Shown one piece after another: positions 1-9,224 of a stretch of DNA of 31,208 nucleotides (position 1 is its first letter; each line of letters begins with the position of its first letter). The position numbers and the translations under genes were made by a program. The stretch spans positions 1 to 31,208 of the forward strand of contig NZ_JAUNHK010000023.1 in assembly GCF_030523985.1 (NCBI RefSeq). The letters are read 5' to 3'. The stretch comes from Deinococcus sp. GTDB lineage: Bacteria; Deinococcota; Deinococci; Deinococcales; Deinococcaceae. Under the pieces are notes generated by a model. The model was given only the letters and a program-made list of their open reading frames with translations. It was not told the origin of the DNA and searched no databases.

Positions 1-1360
<1,360 letters not shown>

Positions 1361-1364
<4 letters not shown>

Positions 1365-1399
1365 AGCTTCACTCCGTTTTTGTCCGCGCCGCGCCTCAT
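1361..1399 (-). CDS. Leaderless 12-codon mini-ORF coupled to ftsH
   Basis: An ATG at 1399 lies 6 bases after a TACACT -10 box (1406-1411), the same spacing as other leaderless genes in this window. It reads MRRGADKNGVKL and stops with TGA at 1363-1361, which overlaps the GTG start of ftsH as GTGA. Seen directly: promoter-like box, ORF and overlap. Inferred: ribosomes load on the leaderless ATG and reinitiate at ftsH. It could instead be a short untranslated leader, with GGAG serving as the ftsH ribosome binding site. Confidence 0.5.
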
Positions 1400-1405
1400 G
1401 GCCTC

Positions 1406-1411
1406 AGTGTA
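1406..1411 (-). promoter_or_regulatory. -10 box for the ftsH transcript
   Basis: TACACT on the minus strand, 6 bases before the mini-ORF ATG and about 41 bases before the ftsH GTG. It fits the TANNNT pattern seen before many genes here. No clear -35 box was recognised. Confidence 0.5.
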
Positions 1412-1499
1412 CGGCGCGGGCACCCCGGATCATCGTCCCGCAGCTTCCTTTCCGGCAGTCCGAATAGAGGTGCAGGCTTACATTTGGGCGCGACCTTGC

Positions 1500-1505
1500 T
1501 AGACT
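1500..1505 (+). promoter_or_regulatory. -10 box of minDE, probably leaderless or nearly so
   Basis: TAGACT ends 9 bases before the minD ATG. A weak -35 candidate, TTACAT, lies 16 bases upstream. No Shine-Dalgarno is present in the short gap, so transcription probably starts at or next to the ATG. Confidence 0.5.
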
Positions 1506-1514
1506 GCCCGCAGC

Positions 1515-2321
1515 ATGGATGCCAAAGTCATTGTCGTCACGTCGGGGAAGGGGGGCGTGGGCAAAACCACCACCACCGCCAACATCGGCGCGGCCCTGGC
1601 CCGCTTGGGTGAAAAAGTAGTCGTCATCGACGTGGACGTAGGTCTGCGTAACCTCGACGTGGTCATGGGCCTTGAGTCCCGCGTGGTGTTCGACCTCGTG
1701 GACGTTCTGGAAGGCAAGTGCCGCATGAACCAGGCCCTCATCCGCGACAAGCGTGTGGAAAACCTGCACCTGCTGCCCGCTTCGCAGACCCGCGACAAGG
1801 ACGCCCTCGACCCCGAGGTCTTCAAAGAAGTCGTCAAGGGCCTGATGGAAGAAGAGGGCTTCGACCGCGTGCTCATCGACTCGCCCGCCGGGATCGAGTC
1901 GGGGTTCCGTACCGCTGCCGCCCCCGCCGAGGGAGCGCTCGTGGTGGTCAACCCCGAAGTCTCGTCGGTGCGTGACGCCGACCGCATCATCGGCCTGCTC
2001 GAAGCGCAGCAGGTGACCGAGATTCGTCTGGTCGTCAACCGCCTGCGCCCCAAGATGGTGGCGAGCGGCAACATGCTCTCCATCGACGACATGGTGGACA
2101 TTCTCGGCGTCAAGCCTATCGGCATCATTCCCGAGGACGAAGGCATCATCGTTTCGACCAACGTCGGTGAGCCTGCCGTGCTGGGCAAGACCAAGGCCGG
2201 AGACGCGTTCATGGCGACGGCGCAGCGTATTCAGGGCCAGGACATCCCTTTCCCCAAACTGGTTGAGGAGGAAAAAGGCATCTGGGCCGCCATTCGCCGC
2301 CTGTTCGGGGGTGGGAGCTGA
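1515..2321 (+). CDS. minD: Septum site-determining ATPase MinD
   Basis: MinD binds the membrane as an ATP dimer, recruits MinC and is displaced by MinE, so keeping FtsZ away from the wrong division sites. The 268-residue protein has the deviant Walker A SGKGGVGKTTT at residues 10-20, the Walker A' DVDVGLRNLD around 39-48, and DSPAG near 118-122. The C-terminal amphipathic helix KGIWAAIRRLF is the membrane-targeting sequence. Length is normal for the family. The stop and the minE start share a base (TGATG), so the two are co-translated. No minC is adjacent; MinC would have to be encoded elsewhere. Confidence 0.97.
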   Translation: MDAKVIVVTSGKGGVGKTTTTANIGAALARLGEKVVVIDVDVGLRNLDVVMGLESRVVFDLVDVLEGKCRMNQALIRDKRVENLHLLPASQTRDKDALDPEVFKEVVKGLMEEEGFDRVLIDSPAGIESGFRTAAAPAEGALVVVNPEVSSVRDADRIIGLLEAQQVTEIRLVVNRLRPKMVASGNMLSIDDMVDILGVKPIGIIPEDEGIIVSTNVGEPAVLGKTKAGDAFMATAQRIQGQDIPFPKLVEEEKGIWAAIRRLFGGGS

Positions 2322-2617
2322 TGTTCGGCTGGTTCAGAGGCCGCCGCAGCAAGGAAACCCTCAAGGACCGCCTGGAACTGGTGCTGGCCTATGACCGCGC
2401 CAAGATTGCTCCCGGCAAGGTCGAGGCCCTGCGCAACGACCTGCTGGAAGTCGTGCAGAAGTACTTCCCGTCGGGCAACTCCAAGGTCGAAGTCGAGCAG
2501 GACGGCGACAAGGTGGTGCTGATGGCGAGCATTTCTATCGAGGAAGCCAGTGGCTTGGTGCAGGACGACAAGACCGAAAAAGACGACGCCAAGGACGCAG
2601 ACAAGACCCTCGACTGA
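2321..2617 (+). CDS. minE: Cell division topological specificity factor MinE
   Basis: MinE stimulates the MinD ATPase and drives its release from the membrane. The 98-residue protein starts with an amphipathic MFGWFRGRRSKETLKDRL segment (membrane binding), followed by the MinD-interacting helix region LVLAYDRAKIAPGKVEALRNDL (in two parts, about 21-42) and the beta-rich dimerisation half containing VEVEQDGDKVVLMASI. It is slightly longer than many MinE proteins because of a charged Asp/Lys tail after residue 82. It overlaps minD by one base and is followed by a terminator hairpin. Confidence 0.95.
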   Translation: MFGWFRGRRSKETLKDRLELVLAYDRAKIAPGKVEALRNDLLEVVQKYFPSGNSKVEVEQDGDKVVLMASISIEEASGLVQDDKTEKDDAKDADKTLD

Positions 2618-2648
2618 GGAAAGCGGCTGAGTTTCGGCGTAACCATCG

Positions 2649-2682
2649 GGTGGGCTGCCTCTAGGTGGCCCGCCTTTCTTTT
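2649..2682 (+). terminator. Rho-independent terminator after minE
   Basis: Arms at 2649-2660 and 2663-2674 pair with a few G-U pairs (a GC-rich stem with the innermost bases forming the loop), followed by TTTCTTTT at 2675-2682. It ends the minDE operon. Confidence 0.75.
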
Positions 2683-2862
2683 GTGCTCCTGCCTGGAGTG
2701 CCTGAACCAAAGTCAGTTCTTTGCACGAAGACCGTAAGAGTCGGCGTGCCAAGCTGAGGACGTTTCTGGCTGTCAAGCGAATGCCGGGCTCAGAGAACAG
2801 GCCAGAAGTCCGCGTCCCGGTGTTGCCTATTTCTTCTTGCGTTTGTCGAGGTTTTCCTTCCC

Positions 2863-5529
2863 ATGTCTGCCGCCAATACCAGTTCCACCCAGTCCGTCCT
2901 GCAACTCGCCCTCCGTGACCTGATGCGGCTGCATGCCCCGCAGGCCACGTTGCTGGCGGCCATTGGGCAACGCGTGATGAATATTCAGGCGGACGGCACC
3001 CCGACCGAGTCGCCCGACGCCCAGCTCATCCCGCCCGACGACTGGCTGGAGCGCGGCGACCTGGCCTGGATTACCCGTGACGGTGCCCTGCTGGGCCTGC
3101 TGTGGTCCGAGGGCGCACCGATTCCCGAGGGGGCGGTGGAAATCCTGACGCTGCTGCTCTCGGCGGCGAGTGCCGAGGGCGCGACCCGCGAGGCCGACAT
3201 GCTGATTACCCAACTCCCGGCAGCGACCGCGTGGCTGAGTGCCGACCTGACGTTCAAGCAGGTCAGCCGCACCTTTCTGGAACTGTTCGGCATGGTCGAA
3301 GGCCAAGTGCTGGGGCGCAACGTGCGCGAGGTTTTCCCGACCCGTGAGGAAATGGTGCGCCAACTGACCGGGGCCGCCGCAGGCCGCTCGGTGCGCCTGA
3401 GCGACGAGCAACTGCCTCCCCGTCTGGGTGAAACGTCGGGCCGCTGGCTGCGTGGCGAAGCCAAACCGTACTTCGGGGGAGCGGCGGCGGGCGTGCTGTG
3501 GACTGTGCAGGACGTGACCGCCGAGCATACCTACGCCGGGCAGGTGGCCGGGCTGCTGGATACCGACCAGCCTCTGGCGCTGCTGGGGGCCGGGGGCGTC
3601 GTGCAGGCGGCGAGCCGGGGCCTGTCCACGCTGCTCAGCGAGCAGGACGCGTCCTCGGTGGGGGTCGGTCAGCCTCTGCACGAATGGGCGGCCTTCAAGT
3701 CCGAGGGGGCGCAGCTTCTTCAGGAACTCGTGCAGAGCGTCGAGGCGGGCAACCGCACCACCCACAGCGAGGTGCCGCTGGCCCGTGGCGGGCGGCTGCC
3801 GCTGGTGCTGCGGCGCAACGAAGCCCTGCCCGGTCAACTCGTTCTGGAAGGCGCGACCCTGGGACAGGCAGCCGACGAAGCGGGTGGCATGGCGTCGCAA
3901 CTGCTGCGCCTGAGCGGAGCGGCGACGGTGGTGCTCGACCACCAGGGCCGCACGCAACTCGTCAGCGAGCAGGCCGCCAGTCTGCTGGGCATGGACGCCC
4001 AGAGCCTCACCGGAATGCCGCTGACCCGCCTGATTCAGCAACTCGGCGTCAAGCTGCATACCTCGGCGGGCGACCCCTTGCCCGTGCCCAACCTCTCGTC
4101 GTTCAAACTGCCTTTTACGGGTGAAGTGCTGGCGCTGTTTCCCGGCGGCATCAGCCGTCACCTCGAAGTCAACTTGTCGGCACTCGAACAGGGCATGGCG
4201 GGCCGCAAACCCGGCATTCTGCTCAGCCTGCGCGACGTGACGGCCCTGCGCCGTGCCCAGGCCAAACTGCGCCACGACGCCTCGCACGACGCCCTGACCG
4301 GGCTGCTCAACCGGGCGGGCCTGAGAACCGAACTCGGACGCAGTGCGGCGACAGGCGGCATGGTGGTCTGCCTCGACATCGACGGGTTCGGTGGCCTGAA
4401 CGCGGCGCTCAGCCGCACGGCGGGCGATCTGCTGCTCATTCAGGTAGCGGCCCGCCTCAACGACCTGACCTCGCTCGAAGGGGGGCAGGCGGCGCGGCTC
4501 GCGGACGACACCTTCGCCGTCTACCTGCCCGAAACCAGCGTCGAAATCGGGGTGCAGAAGTTGCAGGTCGCCCTGCGCGAGCCGCTGCGGGCAGGCCGCC
4601 GTCTGGTGCCGGTCACGTTCGCGCTGGGGGCTGCCAGTCTGCAGGGTCCGGTGCCCGAGCAGGCCCTGGCCGACGCCGACGTGGCGCTGCAACATGCCAA
4701 GCGGCAAGGTCGCGGGCACGTCGTCATCTTCCAGCCGGGGCTGCGTGATGCCGAGGCCCAGAGCTTTGAACTCGAAGACCAGCTGCGGGCCGTGATCGAG
4801 GGCGGTCAGCAAGACGAACAGTTCTCGCTGCTCTACCAGCCCGCCATCAGCCTCAAGGACGGCAAAGTGCTGGGGGCCGAGGCCCTGCTGCGCTGGACGC
4901 ATCCGGAATACGGCAACGTGTCGCCCGCCCGCTTCCTGCCGATTGCCAGCCGCAGCGACCTGATTACTTCCATCGGGGAATGGGTGGTGCGGCAGGCGGT
5001 ACGGGGCCGCGCCCAGATGCGCGAGGTCACCCACCAGCGCGACTGGCGCACCAGTGTCAACCTCAGCCTGGAAGAACTGCGCCGCGCCGGGGCGATGGAG
5101 CGGCTGCTGCCCCTGCTCTCGCGGCCGAGTGCGCTCGATATCGAGGTCAGCGCGGGCAGCCTGATCGACCACAGCGAGGAGACCCTGGGCCTGCTCGAAG
5201 CCCTGCGTTCACGCGGCGCTCGCCTGATCGTGGACGACTTCGGCGACGGGGCCAGTAGCCTGACCGCCCTGACCCAGTTTCCCCTCAGTGGCCTCAAGCT
5301 GCACCCCACGCTGACCACCCGCCTGCCCGACGACCAGAAGTCGCTGAAGCTGGTGCAGGGCACCATCAGCCTCGCGCACAGTCTGGGCCTCTCGGTCACG
5401 GCGGTGGGGGTGGAAAACTACGCCCAGCTCGACATGCTGCGCGACCTCGGCTGTGACGCTGCCCAGGGGTACGCCATGACACCTCCGCTCAGCGCCGACG
5501 ACCTGGTGGCGTGGCTGCAAAGCCGCTGA
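2863..5529 (+). CDS. PAS-PAS-GGDEF-EAL protein with degenerate catalytic motifs
   Basis: An 888-residue cytosolic signalling protein without transmembrane segments. An N-terminal region of unclear fold (1-110) is followed by a PAS-like domain (about 112-222), a second sensor-like region (about 225-335), another PAS-like domain (about 345-462), a GGDEF domain (about 472-625) and an EAL domain (about 650-888). Where GGDEF is expected the sequence is RLADDTF (545-551), so diguanylate cyclase activity is unlikely. The EAL domain keeps EALLRW (673-678), N733, E761, DDFG (791-794), K812 and QGY, but has AVGVE (847-851) instead of AEGVE, and lacks the second glutamate after E761. It may bind c-di-GMP or GTP as an effector rather than make or break it; that is inference. 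Start ATG at 2863 has only a distant GAGG upstream. Confidence 0.88.
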   Translation: MSAANTSSTQSVLQLALRDLMRLHAPQATLLAAIGQRVMNIQADGTPTESPDAQLIPPDDWLERGDLAWITRDGALLGLLWSEGAPIPEGAVEILTLLLSAASAEGATREADMLITQLPAATAWLSADLTFKQVSRTFLELFGMVEGQVLGRNVREVFPTREEMVRQLTGAAAGRSVRLSDEQLPPRLGETSGRWLRGEAKPYFGGAAAGVLWTVQDVTAEHTYAGQVAGLLDTDQPLALLGAGGVVQAASRGLSTLLSEQDASSVGVGQPLHEWAAFKSEGAQLLQELVQSVEAGNRTTHSEVPLARGGRLPLVLRRNEALPGQLVLEGATLGQAADEAGGMASQLLRLSGAATVVLDHQGRTQLVSEQAASLLGMDAQSLTGMPLTRLIQQLGVKLHTSAGDPLPVPNLSSFKLPFTGEVLALFPGGISRHLEVNLSALEQGMAGRKPGILLSLRDVTALRRAQAKLRHDASHDALTGLLNRAGLRTELGRSAATGGMVVCLDIDGFGGLNAALSRTAGDLLLIQVAARLNDLTSLEGGQAARLADDTFAVYLPETSVEIGVQKLQVALREPLRAGRRLVPVTFALGAASLQGPVPEQALADADVALQHAKRQGRGHVVIFQPGLRDAEAQSFELEDQLRAVIEGGQQDEQFSLLYQPAISLKDGKVLGAEALLRWTHPEYGNVSPARFLPIASRSDLITSIGEWVVRQAVRGRAQMREVTHQRDWRTSVNLSLEELRRAGAMERLLPLLSRPSALDIEVSAGSLIDHSEETLGLLEALRSRGARLIVDDFGDGASSLTALTQFPLSGLKLHPTLTTRLPDDQKSLKLVQGTISLAHSLGLSVTAVGVENYAQLDMLRDLGCDAAQGYAMTPPLSADDLVAWLQSR

Positions 5530-5583
5530 GATGCAGAGGGCTGAGAGCACAGGCATCCACCGCTCTCAGCTCTCAGCTCTGCG
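5530..5583. repeat. Dispersed intergenic repeat with hairpin
   Basis: Short stretch built of CTGAGAGC/CTCTCAG words between convergent genes. An 8-bp inverted repeat pairs 5541-5548 with 5562-5569. Similar words recur after other genes in the window. It may also act as a terminator, though no T tract follows. Confidence 0.45.
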
Positions 5584-6064
5584 CTGCCTGCTCCCGTCCC
5601 AGAATGTCCAGCATCTGCCGCTCAATGCTCTTGACGCTCTCGACCACCGCTCCGTAACTCGCCATCCCCGCCGCGTGGACATACATGGTGTCGCGCTCCT
5701 GCGAAAACCCGAGCGTGACGGTGCCCGGCATCAGGCCCGTCATGGCGGCCAGTAGGGTCAGCGAGCTGGCATGGCGCAGTTGCAGCGGCACGGCGACGAT
5801 CATCTGGTTGAGGTGGGGCTGGGGCTTCAGGGCCAGTTGCGCCATGACTACGTTGGCCCGCACCAGTTCGCGCACGAAATAGCCCGAGAGCCGCAGTGTG
5901 CCCAGCACCGAGCGGATATAGCGCTCCGTGCCCAGTGCGCCGTGAAAGAGCCACAGCACGCCGAAGCCGAGCAAAAAACCCAGGCCCAAGCTGCGCAGGC
6001 TGACTTCGCCCAGAAACAGCGCCCAGACCAGCGCCAGAATCAGGTTGAGGGCGAGGCCGTTCAT
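5573..6064 (-). CDS. MnhE/MrpE-like Na+/H+ antiporter subunit E
   Basis: A 163-residue membrane protein matching the E subunit of multisubunit Mrp/Mnh cation/proton antiporters. Two hydrophobic segments occupy about residues 4-45, followed by the typical subunit E core with RELVRANVVMAQ, the GTVTLGFSQERDTMYVHA signature of the family, and a C-terminal helix. The start ATG at 6064 has TAGTAT 8 bases upstream and GGGAG within the gap; the longer upstream reading (to 6130) would overlap the divergent gene's promoter and start, and lacks a typical membrane start. No other mnh/mrp genes are next to it, so it is either an isolated copy or separated from the rest of the complex. Confidence 0.85.
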   Translation of the reverse strand: MNGLALNLILALVWALFLGEVSLRSLGLGFLLGFGVLWLFHGALGTERYIRSVLGTLRLSGYFVRELVRANVVMAQLALKPQPHLNQMIVAVPLQLRHASSLTLLAAMTGLMPGTVTLGFSQERDTMYVHAAGMASYGAVVESVKSIERQMLDILGREQAAQS

Positions 6065-6115
6065 CTGCTCCCATACTAGACGCTTGGACGCGGGGCGAGA
6101 AGTCGCGCACTCGCC

Positions 6116-6121
6116 TACACT
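6116..6121 (+). promoter_or_regulatory. -10 box of the rRNA methyltransferase gene (leaderless)
   Basis: TACACT lies exactly 7 bases before the ATG at 6129, with no Shine-Dalgarno between. This supports 6129 rather than the in-frame ATG at 6045 as the start. Confidence 0.6.
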
Positions 6122-6128
6122 GCTGCAC

Positions 6129-6857
6129 ATGTTGCTTTACGGAAGAAACCCGGTACTTGAGGCCCTCACCGGGGGGCGCGTCTCCGAACTGGTGCTGGCC
6201 CGTGGGGTCGAAGACGCCTTTGCCCGGCAGGTGCAGGACGCCGCCAAGGAAGCGGGCGTGCGGGTGCGCTGGCTGCCGCGCATCGAACTCGACCAGATGG
6301 TCGGCACCACCCAGCACCAGGGCATCGTGGCCGAGGTCGAAGAACTGGCCTGGGCGACGGTGGACGACATCCTCGACCGGGCCGAGGCGAGCGGCGAAGA
6401 CCTGCTGGTGGTGCTGCTCGACGGCGTGACCGACCCGCGCAACTTCGGGGCCATCATCCGCTCGGCGGAGGTGCTGGGTGCCCACGGCGTCATCGTGGAG
6501 GAGCGCCGCTCGGCTCCGCTCTCGCCCGTGGTCGCCAAGACGGCGGCGGGCGCCACCGCGTATTTGCCCGTCGCCCAGACCAAGAACCTGCCCCGGCTGA
6601 TAGACCAGCTCAAGGCCGACGGCGTGTGGGTCTACGGAGCGGCGGGCGAGGCGGCGCAGGACGTGACCCGAACCGACTTCTCGGGCCGCACGGCGCTGGT
6701 GATCGGGGCCGAGGGCGAGGGCATGCGCCGCTTGGTGCGTGAAAAATGCGACGTGCTGGTCAGTATCCCGGTGCGCGGGCAGATTCAGAGCCTGAACGCG
6801 TCGGTGGCGGCGGGCATCCTGCTGTATGAGGCGACCCGCAAACGGGGCCAGAAGTGA
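6129..6857 (+). CDS. rlmB: SpoU/TrmH-family RNA 2'-O-methyltransferase (RlmB-like)
   Basis: SPOUT-class SAM-dependent enzyme, most like RlmB, which methylates the ribose of G2251 in 23S rRNA. The 242-residue protein begins LLYGRNPVLEAL, the usual N-terminal substrate-binding domain start of RlmB. It then shows SpoU motif 1 LDGVTDPRNFGAIIRSAE (97-114) with the catalytic Asn/Arg pair, motif 2 VIGAEGEGM (191-199) and motif 3 IPVRGQIQSLNAS (213-225), which form the knotted SAM site. The stop overlaps the GTG of the aldose epimerase gene, indicating coupled translation. RlmB versus another TrmH-family target cannot be settled from sequence alone. Confidence 0.9.
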   Translation: MLLYGRNPVLEALTGGRVSELVLARGVEDAFARQVQDAAKEAGVRVRWLPRIELDQMVGTTQHQGIVAEVEELAWATVDDILDRAEASGEDLLVVLLDGVTDPRNFGAIIRSAEVLGAHGVIVEERRSAPLSPVVAKTAAGATAYLPVAQTKNLPRLIDQLKADGVWVYGAAGEAAQDVTRTDFSGRTALVIGAEGEGMRRLVREKCDVLVSIPVRGQIQSLNASVAAGILLYEATRKRGQK

Positions 6858-7753
6858 CCCGGCAGGTCGAAAGCCTCCGCAGCGACGCCCTGAGCCTCGA
6901 CATCCTGCCCGACTTGGGGGCCAGCATCCTGAACTTGCGGGCCGCGTCGGGGCGTTCGGTGCTGCGCCCGGTGGAGTTGCCCAGTGTGGAAACCAGCAGC
7001 CAGTGCGCCAGCTTTACGCTGCTCCCCTTTTCCAACCGTATCCGGGACGCCCGCTTTTCTTTCGGCGGCGAGGACGTGGGGCTGCGCGTGACCACCAAAG
7101 ACGGCCTGACCCAGCACGGCGACGTGAGGAACCGTCCCTGGCAGGTGAGGCGCGTGAGCGACGGCCTGTTGCGCTGCACCTTCGACAGCCGCGAACATGC
7201 CGATTTCAACTGGCCCTGGGCCATCACTGCGGCGGTGGACTATGTGCTGCACGGGCCGCACCTCGACATCAGCGTGACGCTGACCAATGCCGACACCCGA
7301 CCCATGCCCGCCGGAATGGGGCTGCACCCTTACTTTCAGCGCCTTCAGGACGGCCTAGACCCGCGCCTCGGCTTCTGTGCGCCGCTGACCTACGACACCG
7401 ACGAGCGAATGCTGCCGCTGGGGGCCGCCCGTCCGGTCACGCCCGCCGAGGACTTCGGCACGCCCGTCGCCATCGGGGAGCGCATGGTGGACCGCACCTT
7501 CGCCGCCTGGGACGGGGTGGCGCGGCTGGACTGGGGGGTGCGGGCGCTGACGCTGACCGCCGACAACGTCTTTTCGCATCTGGTGGTCTTTACCGCCCCC
7601 GACGGCAGCCTCGCGCTGGAACCCGTCAGCCACGCGACCGACGCCTTCAATCTGGCGGCGCGGGGTGTCCCCGGCACCGACATGCGCGTGCTGGAGCCGG
7701 GGCAGGCGCTGGCCGGGGCCGTGCGGCTGACGCTGGAAGGCGACTGGGCCTGA
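6854..7753 (+). CDS. Aldose 1-epimerase family protein
   Basis: Interconverts alpha and beta anomers of sugars such as glucose or galactose (GalM family). The 299-residue protein has the family's beta-sandwich motifs: SNRIRDARF around 60-68, QHGDVRN with H88, GLHPYF with H158 (the two likely catalytic histidines), and LEPVSHATDAFN with E256 as the probable catalytic base. It starts with GTG at 6854, overlapping the upstream stop codon (GTGA), so it is translated with the methyltransferase. There is no signal peptide, so it is cytoplasmic. A strong terminator follows. Confidence 0.92.
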   Translation: MTRQVESLRSDALSLDILPDLGASILNLRAASGRSVLRPVELPSVETSSQCASFTLLPFSNRIRDARFSFGGEDVGLRVTTKDGLTQHGDVRNRPWQVRRVSDGLLRCTFDSREHADFNWPWAITAAVDYVLHGPHLDISVTLTNADTRPMPAGMGLHPYFQRLQDGLDPRLGFCAPLTYDTDERMLPLGAARPVTPAEDFGTPVAIGERMVDRTFAAWDGVARLDWGVRALTLTADNVFSHLVVFTAPDGSLALEPVSHATDAFNLAARGVPGTDMRVLEPGQALAGAVRLTLEGDWA

Positions 7754-7768
7754 AGCCGCCCACAGAGC

Positions 7769-7809
7769 AACCGGGGAGACCATCCGAACGGTCTCCCCGG
7801 TTGTTTTTT
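7769..7809 (+). terminator. Strong Rho-independent terminator
   Basis: Perfect 13-bp stem (7769-7781 with 7790-7802), 8-base loop, then GTTTTTT. It ends the methyltransferase-epimerase operon and separates it from the converging gene at 7814. Confidence 0.92.
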
Positions 7810-7813
7810 CCGC

Positions 7814-8026
7814 TCAACTCGCCGCGAGCAGGCGTCCGTCCCGGCCACGAACCTCGAAGCCCTGGCCGGGGCGCTGGCTCACCCATTGCAGCACGGTCAG
7901 CAGGTCGTCGGCCTCATACACCGTTTCGGGGCCGTCCGGGGTGTCGAGGCTGACCCGGTATTCGGCGGCCTTTGCGGGCGGTGTCCAGCGTTCGCCGCCG
8001 TCTTCCTTGACAAAAGCTCTTGACAT
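7814..8026 (-). CDS. Small conserved-looking protein, SRAFVKED N-terminus
   Basis: A 70-residue protein of unknown function starting MSRAFVKEDGGERW and ending GRDGRLLAAS. The opening words resemble the N-terminus of some GreA/GreB-associated short proteins, but the transcript-cleavage domain is absent, so no function is assigned. The rest looks like a compact alpha/beta fold with a Trp-containing helix DLLTVLQWVSQRPG. ATG at 8026 was preferred over the upstream in-frame ATG (8083) because the latter overlaps the end of the protease gene. It lies 53 bases downstream of the protease gene on the same strand and may be co-transcribed. Confidence 0.65.
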   Translation of the reverse strand: MSRAFVKEDGGERWTPPAKAAEYRVSLDTPDGPETVYEADDLLTVLQWVSQRPGQGFEVRGRDGRLLAAS

Positions 8027-8079
8027 TTCTGTATTTTCCCGTTTCCCCTTTAACGCCGGATGGGACGGGGCTTGGTGAA

Positions 8080-9177
8080 TCACTCACGTGTACAGGGGTC
8101 GGTGCTGCCTTGCCGGGGGGCCGTCTGTGCTCTGAGGGTCAGCGTGGTTTGCGCCCTTTCCCCGGCGCGGCTGTACTCCACGTTCACCTTGTCGCCCACA
8201 TGCAGGCGCTTGAGCTGGTCGAGGGCCGTACCGCTGTCGGGCGTCGGCACGCCGTTCATGCTCAGGATGATGTCGCCCAGGGCCGTCAACTGCCCGTCGC
8301 GGTTCGCCACGCAGCCGCGCAGTCCGGCCCGGTCGGCGGCACTGCCGGGCGTCACGCGCAGGATGACCGCGCCGGGTGGGTCGGTGCGCCCGCTGTGCAA
8401 CTGGTCGAACACCAGCCCGACCAGCGCCGTCAGCGGTGACTCACGCTTCTCGCCACTCTGCAGGGCCCTCACCAGTTCGCCGCCCTGCGTGACGGGCACG
8501 GCGTAACTGGCTTTGGTCTGTCCGTCGCCGCCCACGCGGATATAGCTGACCACCCCGATGGCCCTCCCCGCCGCGTCGAGAATGGGGCCGCCGCTGTCGC
8601 CCTGGGCGAGGGGGGCGCTCATTTCCAGCGTGCCCTGCGGAAAGTCGCTGCTGCTCGCCTCGGCATTCAGCCGCAGCAGTTCGCCGCGCCGGGGTTGCAG
8701 AAAGTCGCCCCCGCTGTTGCCGATGGCGAGCACCTGTTCGCCCACCTGGGGAAGACCCTGACCCAGCTCCAGGTAAGGGAAGGGGCCGCCGCCCTGTACC
8801 CGCAACAGGGCCACGTCCGCCGCCTCGTCGAAGGCCGCCACCCGCGCCGGGTAGCTGCGCCCGCCGAGGGTCGTCACTTCAAAGAGCTGTCCGGCCTTGA
8901 CCACGTGGTAGGCAGTCAGCACGTCGCCCCCTTCGTTGATGAAAAACCCGGTGCCCAGCCCGCCCGTGCGGGTGCGCGTATCGAGGCTGTCCACTCGCAC
9001 CACCGCCGGGCGCAGAGCGTTGAACAGTTCGCGGGTCTGGGCGGGCAGCGCGTCGGGCAACTGGGTCGAGACGGAGGGCGGCGTGGTTCCGGCCTGCTCT
9101 CCTGTGCCGGGAGGAATCAGGTAAGCCGTCAGCGCCAGGAGCAGCAGCAGGGGAAAAGCGAGGGAAAAGCGGCGCAC
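8080..9177 (-). CDS. HtrA/DegP-like membrane-anchored serine protease with PDZ domain
   Basis: Extracytoplasmic trypsin-like protease that probably degrades damaged envelope proteins. The 365-residue protein has an N-terminal hydrophobic segment (about 5-21; signal peptide or anchor), a protease domain with H91 (TAYHVV), D121 (ADVALL) and S195 (GDSGGP), and a PDZ domain (about 250-348) containing a two-cysteine insertion (C289, with C362 near the end). The GTG start at 9177 lies 6 bases after TAGACT (9184-9189), a leaderless arrangement. It is downstream of a sensor kinase gene on the same strand; in other bacteria envelope two-component systems often control HtrA proteases, which makes that link plausible here but not shown. 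Confidence 0.93.
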   Translation of the reverse strand: MRRFSLAFPLLLLLALTAYLIPPGTGEQAGTTPPSVSTQLPDALPAQTRELFNALRPAVVRVDSLDTRTRTGGLGTGFFINEGGDVLTAYHVVKAGQLFEVTTLGGRSYPARVAAFDEAADVALLRVQGGGPFPYLELGQGLPQVGEQVLAIGNSGGDFLQPRRGELLRLNAEASSSDFPQGTLEMSAPLAQGDSGGPILDAAGRAIGVVSYIRVGGDGQTKASYAVPVTQGGELVRALQSGEKRESPLTALVGLVFDQLHSGRTDPPGAVILRVTPGSAADRAGLRGCVANRDGQLTALGDIILSMNGVPTPDSGTALDQLKRLHVGDKVNVEYSRAGERAQTTLTLRAQTAPRQGSTDPCTRE

Positions 9178-9183
9178 CCCCTG

Positions 9184-9189
9184 AGTCTA
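9184..9189 (-). promoter_or_regulatory. -10 box of the HtrA-like gene (leaderless)
   Basis: TAGACT on the minus strand, 6 bases before the GTG start. It suggests the protease has its own promoter in addition to any read-through from the kinase gene. Confidence 0.6.
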
Positions 9190-9224
9190 GGGCGGGGGCG
9201 CGGCGGGGAAGGTGGCTGAACGTG

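Noticed and set aside
2827..5172. A 781-codon open frame on the minus strand
   Set aside because: It is the antisense shadow of the PAS/GGDEF/EAL gene: low-complexity Arg/Gln/Gly-rich, no domain and no plausible start.
7981..8030. Two TTGACA sequences on the plus strand as a strong tandem promoter
   Set aside because: They are not followed by a -10 box at a usable distance and no plus-strand gene begins there; they fall inside the start of a minus-strand gene.
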